Origin: Acidobacteriota bacterium
GTDB lineage: Bacteria; Acidobacteriota; UBA4820; DSQY01
Assembly (NCBI GenBank): GCA_021778515.1
Contig: JAJYCJ010000008.1
Location: 1-57,909, forward strand
DNA: 57,909 nucleotides
Reading direction: 5' to 3'
The notes beneath the pieces were generated by a model. The model searched no databases. It was given only the letters and a program-made list of their open reading frames with translations, and was not told the DNA's origin. Shown in pieces: positions 54,801 through 57,909 of the stretch (within the stretch, counting starts at the first letter, position 1; each line of letters starts with the position of its first letter). The translations under genes and the position numbers were made by a program.

Positions 54801-56283
54801 CAAAGTGGGCCAGACCCTTGTAACTGCCCACCCACAGGCTTCCGTCCCTGGCACCCAGCAGCGCCACCACGGCCGTATCGAGGGTTCCCCCCGGCTGGTC
54901 GAAGACCGTCATCCGGCCGCCCGCGAAGCGGGCCAGACCGTGGCCCGTGCCGAACCAGAGGCTGCCGTCCCGGGTGGCGGCCATGGCGTAGACGGAGGGG
55001 TTCGGCAGGCCCTCCCGCTCCGTCAGGGAGAGCTTCGGCCCTCCGGTGAGGCGCTGGGCGCCGCTGCCCGTTCCCACCCAGAGCGAGCCGTCGGGGGCCA
55101 GCATGAGGCTGTAGACGTTGTCGTCCAGGAGGCCGTCCCTGCTGGTGATCCGGGTGACGCGGCCGGAATCGATGCGGCAGAGTCCGGCGCCGTATGAGCC
55201 AACCCACAGCGTTCCCTTTCCATCCTGGAGAAGGCACGACACCATGTTGTCGGGCAGTCCCTCCGCGGTTCCGAAGGGAATGAACGGTCCGCCAGTCAAC
55301 CGGTTGACGCCCCCGCCCACGGTCCCGGCCCAGAGGTCGCCCTCCCGGTCCTCGAAGAGCGAGATGACCACGTCGTTGGAGAGCCCCTGTTGGCTGGAAA
55401 GGCGTTCGAAGCGCCCGTTCCGAAGGCGAAGGAGCCCGCTGCCGTAGGTGCCGACCCAGAGGGAGTGCTCACGGTCCGCCAGCAGGGCGTACACCATGCG
55501 GTTGGGGAGCCCGTCCCGTTCCGTCCAGTGCCTGAACTTCCCATCGGCGTATGAGTAGAGTCCCGCCCCTTCGGTGCCCGCCCAGAGCGTTCCATCGGCG
55601 CCCTCGGCCAGGCAGTAGACCCTGGCCCTCCCGGGCCCCGCCGGGTCGGTTTCGGCGGTGAACACCCCGCCGTGGTACCGGCACAGCCCCGCCGAGGTCG
55701 CGAACCACAGGGAACCGTCTCGCGTCTCCAGGATGCACTGAACGCCTTTGTCGGGCAGCCCATCGGGTGTCCCGAAGGCCTGGAATCGGCCGCCGTCGAA
55801 GCGCATGGCGCCCCCGTCGGAGGTGCCGATCCAGAGGGCGCCGTCGCGGGCCGAGGTCAGCCAGCGGATGCCCTCCCCCGACAGGCCGTCCCTCCTGGTG
55901 AAGCGGACGAAGGACGCTCCCTCCATGCGGATCAGGCCGGCATCCGTGCCGATCCAGAGGACGCCCGGTGCCGGGGCGCAGAGGGCGGTGACGTTGTTGC
56001 TGGCGAAGGCGGGCGTGTTGGACTTGTCGTAGAGCTGGAACCGGACGCCGTCGAACCGCACGAGCCCTTCCTGGGTGCCCATCCAGAGATAGCCGTCGTC
56101 GCTCTGCGCGATGGCCTGGACCGAGTTCTGGGGGAGCCCCTGGTCCGTCGTCCATGCGGCGAGGCCGTACTGCGTCAGGGCCCGATCGGGAGCCAGCGCG
56201 TCCGTGCCCAGCGGGGCCATGAAGACCGCCGCGAGCAGGAGCGAAGCCGCCATCCGGCTGCGGGGCGGCCACGAAATGGCCAT
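51871..56283 (-). CDS. Hybrid sensor kinase with two propellers, receiver and class III nucleotide cyclase domain
   Basis: The start is set at 56283 (gaaagaggagagcacc upstream), giving 1470 residues. A signal peptide leads to 14 propeller repeats marked by LW[VAIFM]GT/S (two seven-bladed propellers, about 35-640), then a Y_Y_Y domain (about 670-750) and one membrane helix (FLVLCLMGTFLLAGGLYLA). Inside the cell are HisKA (FFANVSHEFRTPLTLI, His about 837), HATPase (NLLSNAFKFTPRGG, GGSGIGLALARELA), a receiver (VISDVMMPRMDGYE, Asp about 1155) and a class III cyclase (VTVFFTDLAGFTALTERTEP, FMGDGILGFFGAF). The extracellular layout is that of hybrid two-component systems sensing glycans. The usual C-terminal AraC regulator is replaced by a cyclase. 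It lies directly upstream of the GlgE operon. Confidence 0.9.
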   Translation of the reverse strand: MAISWPPRSRMAASLLLAAVFMAPLGTDALAPDRALTQYGLAAWTTDQGLPQNSVQAIAQSDDGYLWMGTQEGLVRFDGVRFQLYDKSNTPAFASNNVTALCAPAPGVLWIGTDAGLIRMEGASFVRFTRRDGLSGEGIRWLTSARDGALWIGTSDGGAMRFDGGRFQAFGTPDGLPDKGVQCILETRDGSLWFATSAGLCRYHGGVFTAETDPAGPGRARVYCLAEGADGTLWAGTEGAGLYSYADGKFRHWTERDGLPNRMVYALLADREHSLWVGTYGSGLLRLRNGRFERLSSQQGLSNDVVISLFEDREGDLWAGTVGGGVNRLTGGPFIPFGTAEGLPDNMVSCLLQDGKGTLWVGSYGAGLCRIDSGRVTRITSRDGLLDDNVYSLMLAPDGSLWVGTGSGAQRLTGGPKLSLTEREGLPNPSVYAMAATRDGSLWFGTGHGLARFAGGRMTVFDQPGGTLDTAVVALLGARDGSLWVGSYKGLAHFAGGGFTTFTTASGLPQHQVFALFEDAGGGLWAGTYGGGLGLYHAGRWSAVTTRQGLFDDVVYSIVQDGAGRLWMTCNKGVYCAPLAELRSVAEGVKSRVDCLAFGRADGMRSNECNGGTQPAAWRDQEGRLWFPTVKGLVSVAPVLACAPPPVVPARVEEALYDRRPLPMNGHLADVPPGKGELEFRYTAMTLASSRRVRFRYRLEGFQEGWVEAGTRREAFFTNIPPGSYVFRVMAAAPGGAWGEGASSFSLRIRPHFYQTWAFLVLCLMGTFLLAGGLYLARIGRLKARERELVALVAARTRNLQEEKERTERALEVVRAQEKKLQEMDQVKTRFFANVSHEFRTPLTLILGPLEDALGGAYGTFGKEVVEALSLMLRNGRRLLHLINELLDISKLEAGRLELHTREADLAAFLASVVHSFTPLAERQGITLRYLPTDGPCPVYLDAEKMEKILYNLLSNAFKFTPRGGSVSVALERADDPRRGPAARITVEDSGPGIPSEDLPHVFERFYQSGRPTDRSQGGSGIGLALARELAVLHGGALTASSEPGAGARFELLLPLGREHLRDEQIVHSGEAAEERRSRIPASLPEPAPPEPAEQPEAAVPGGSTETVLIAEDNGEVRAYIRSVLARRYRVLEACDGEQALELARREPPDLVISDVMMPRMDGYELCRALRRDPQLDHVPCMLLTAKASQDSKVEGLEVGADDYLPKPFDSKELMARARNLIRIRQQERMLKSFNEELEKKVREQLIQIAKDRRLTKYFPQKLVEKVLLSEEDVELGSERRLVTVFFTDLAGFTALTERTEPEEITALLNRYLTEMVEAIRLHGGTLARFMGDGILGFFGAFEEMEPAEQAVRAVRMALAMQRRTADLGRLWQERGMGASLTLRVGIHQDYLTVGNFGAPEHMEYTAVGRGINLAKRLETACAPGRILVSDRIRSLTLREFPYGPLEERSFKGVSAPVAVSELDPSSAKP

Positions 56284-56499
56284 GGTGCTCTCCTCTTTCC
56301 ATCGAACCGCGGCGATGCCAATTCTCAGGACCTTGGCAGACCACAACAGGATGCGTCCGAGCAGCCCATTTTTCAAGCCCAGGGTTCGAAGAGGAGCAGA
56401 CAGATCACCTTGGCAGGCCGTAGAACAGGCCCTTCAGGAGTCTCCGATCAAAGGGGGCGTCAGTGGAGTTCAGCGCGCCTTCAACGCGGCAGTGCTGGA

Positions 56500-57909
56500 C
56501 TACCAGGAGAAGCTGAAGGGGACCGATATCCCTCCGTCGTCGTTGTTGGTGACCGTTACCCAGACAGAGGTGCCCCTGGGAACCATCGCCTTCAGAGCGC
56601 CGCCGCCTTTGGCAATGAGGAAACCAGAGTTCTTGAGGAGGGTTTGGGGAACGGCGGTCCCGTTCACCTTGACGGTGCAGCCCTGGTGAAAGTTCGTCCC
56701 GTAAACCTTGAGCCGGAACGGGTTGCCTGCTTTGGCCACGCTGGAAATGCCGGGCGGAGTGATCGTCACCTGCACGAAGTCCTGTCCCGTCACGTCGGAG
56801 CCCGAGAGCGTGACTGATCGAGCGGGCGGAGTGAAGCTGTGCCCGAGCTGGCTGGGCAGGATGGAATAGACGCCGTCGGGCAGGTCCGTGAAGGAGTAGG
56901 CGCCGTCGGAACCGGTGTAGACCGTCGACGTCTGGATTCCGGAGAGGCCGATCGTCACCGAGGCGACGGGATTGCCCTGGCCGTCAGTCACGGTCCCGGA
57001 GATGGAGTGGACCAAATTGGCCTGGCAGTTGCTCGCCAGGGCCGTCCCACTGGCGCCCATAACCAACAGAAGACTGTTGTCGGAAGTGGCCGCGTCAAGG
57101 TCCGAGGCGGTGCCCGAGGAGACAGACGTCCAGTGGCTGCCGTCGGTCGAAGTCAGGAGGGTACCGGCGCTCCCCACGACCACAAAGAGCCCGGAGCCGT
57201 ACGCTACCCCGTACAGGTCGAGGGTCGTCGGGGGCGCCAGGTTGGTCCAGGTGGAGGAGTCGGGGCTGGTGAGGATGCTCCCCGAGGCACCCACCGCCAC
57301 GAAGCGGCCGTTGCCGTAGGCCACCCCGTACAGCGAGAGGCGGGATTGGGTTTGGAAAACAGTGTGACTCCCCGTGGGGCTCAGAGAGACGATGAGCCCC
57401 GAACTGCCCACGGCGACGAAACGGCCGCCGGCGAAAATAAGCCCGTAGGCGCTCTCGGTGGTCACGGGAGAGATCTTGGTCCAACCCGTGCCGTTGCTAC
57501 TGAAAAAAATGTCGCCGGAGAGGCCAGCGGCCGCAAAGTAGCCCGCACCGAAGGTGACTGCCCTCAATCCGTTCGCATTGGCGAGGGCAATGCTTTCCCA
57601 CGAAGCCCCATCGGGGCTCATCAGGGCGGTCTGACCGCCCACCGCCACAAACCGGCCGGCGCCCGCGGCTGCCCCGTAGGTCACGTCGTAGAGGGTGTCC
57701 GTAGTCCCCGAAGACTGTGAGGTCCAGGTCTGACCGTCGGGGCTCGTGAGCACGGTCCCCGAATCCCCCACTGCGACGAATTGCCCCCCCCCGTAAGTGA
57801 CAGCCCTCAAGGTGGCCGAGGACGGCATGGTGGTGACCGGGGCCCAATTCGTGCCACAGGACTGGGCGGACACGCCGAGGCCGCACAGGGAGCCCAGCAA
57901 CACGATCGA
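56500..57909 (-). CDS. Secreted propeller protein with carboxypeptidase-regulatory-like and IPT/TIG-like domains (5' end outside window)
   Basis: The frame is open to the right edge; the GTG at 57903 used by the track is internal to a truncated signal peptide (IVLLGSLCGLGVSAQSC). About 300 residues of propeller repeats follow, each with a FVAVG-type strand and SPDG-W turn (GGGQFVAVGDSGTVLTSPDG, GNGRFVAVGASGSILTSPDS). Then comes a carboxypeptidase-regulatory-like Ig fold (ISGTVTDGQGNPVASVTIGL, GAYSFTDLPDGVYSI) and a last IPT/TIG-like domain (VYGTNFHQGCTVKVNGTAVP). It is probably a surface or extracellular protein. It reads toward the sensor kinase with a gap of 216 nt. Function is unknown. Confidence 0.8.
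   Translation of the reverse strand, partial: SIVLLGSLCGLGVSAQSCGTNWAPVTTMPSSATLRAVTYGGGQFVAVGDSGTVLTSPDGQTWTSQSSGTTDTLYDVTYGAAAGAGRFVAVGGQTALMSPDGASWESIALANANGLRAVTFGAGYFAAAGLSGDIFFSSNGTGWTKISPVTTESAYGLIFAGGRFVAVGSSGLIVSLSPTGSHTVFQTQSRLSLYGVAYGNGRFVAVGASGSILTSPDSSTWTNLAPPTTLDLYGVAYGSGLFVVVGSAGTLLTSTDGSHWTSVSSGTASDLDAATSDNSLLLVMGASGTALASNCQANLVHSISGTVTDGQGNPVASVTIGLSGIQTSTVYTGSDGAYSFTDLPDGVYSILPSQLGHSFTPPARSVTLSGSDVTGQDFVQVTITPPGISSVAKAGNPFRLKVYGTNFHQGCTVKVNGTAVPQTLLKNSGFLIAKGGGALKAMVPRGTSVWVTVTNNDDGGISVPFSFSW

Overview
The window is about 58 kb of very GC-rich chromosomal DNA from a Gram-negative bacterium. Outer-membrane porins, an RND efflux operon, lipoproteins and a patatin autotransporter all point to a two-membrane cell. 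The mix of a two-propeller hybrid sensor kinase, a DUF4410 protein, secreted S9 and C1 peptidases, c-type cytochromes and a GlgE glycogen cluster suggests Acidobacteriota. That assignment is inference: there is no rRNA or other phylogenetic marker, and I see no tRNA, CRISPR array, phage or intact insertion sequence.

Layout. 0-4.3 kb (minus): a glycine-zipper lipoprotein running off the left edge, a probable frame-broken small secreted protein, a PP2C phosphatase with a DksA-like zinc finger, and a TPR/double aspartyl-protease protein. 4.3-5.35 kb: about 1 kb without a convincing gene, containing one copy of a repeat seen again at 51.8 kb. 5.35-7.06 kb (plus): a two-gene unit of a fused monoheme cytochrome-porin resembling Cyc2 and a small monoheme cytochrome, a candidate electron conduit across the outer membrane. 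7.2-12.2 kb: a secreted prolyl oligopeptidase, a phosphoesterase, remains of two gene 5' ends, a small membrane protein and a YbaK-type deacylase. 12.3-17.2 kb: a DUF4097-like protein, a multi-pass membrane protein, a crotonase, a DUF5009-type acyltransferase and a membrane PP2C phosphatase.

17.2-26.5 kb is a first trehalose/glucan block: a HAD/trehalose-phosphatase fusion, ArfB, a DEAD-box helicase, a trehalose-6-phosphate synthase/phosphatase fusion and a glucan phosphorylase. 26.6-30.6 kb: a secreted bleomycin-hydrolase-like peptidase, a DUF4410 protein and a porin. 30.9-36.8 kb: a complete RND efflux operon (minus). 37.1-39.4 kb: a PlpD-like patatin/Omp85 protein.

39.5-51.6 kb (minus) is the second glucan block: GlgE, a TreS-maltokinase fusion, a MalQ-GlgB fusion and a GH57/DUF3536 protein. 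With the first block this gives a plausible cycle: UDP-glucose + Glc-6-P -> trehalose-6-P -> trehalose -> maltose -> maltose-1-P -> alpha-glucan -> branched glycogen, with degradation by phosphorylase and MalQ. 51.9-56.3 kb (minus): a 1470-residue hybrid sensor kinase with two seven-bladed propellers and a class III nucleotide cyclase as last domain. The right edge holds a secreted propeller protein whose start is outside the window.

Three families of short intergenic repeats recur across the window. CDS coordinates include the stop codon; starts were moved from the ORF track where a ribosome-binding site or signal peptide favoured another codon.
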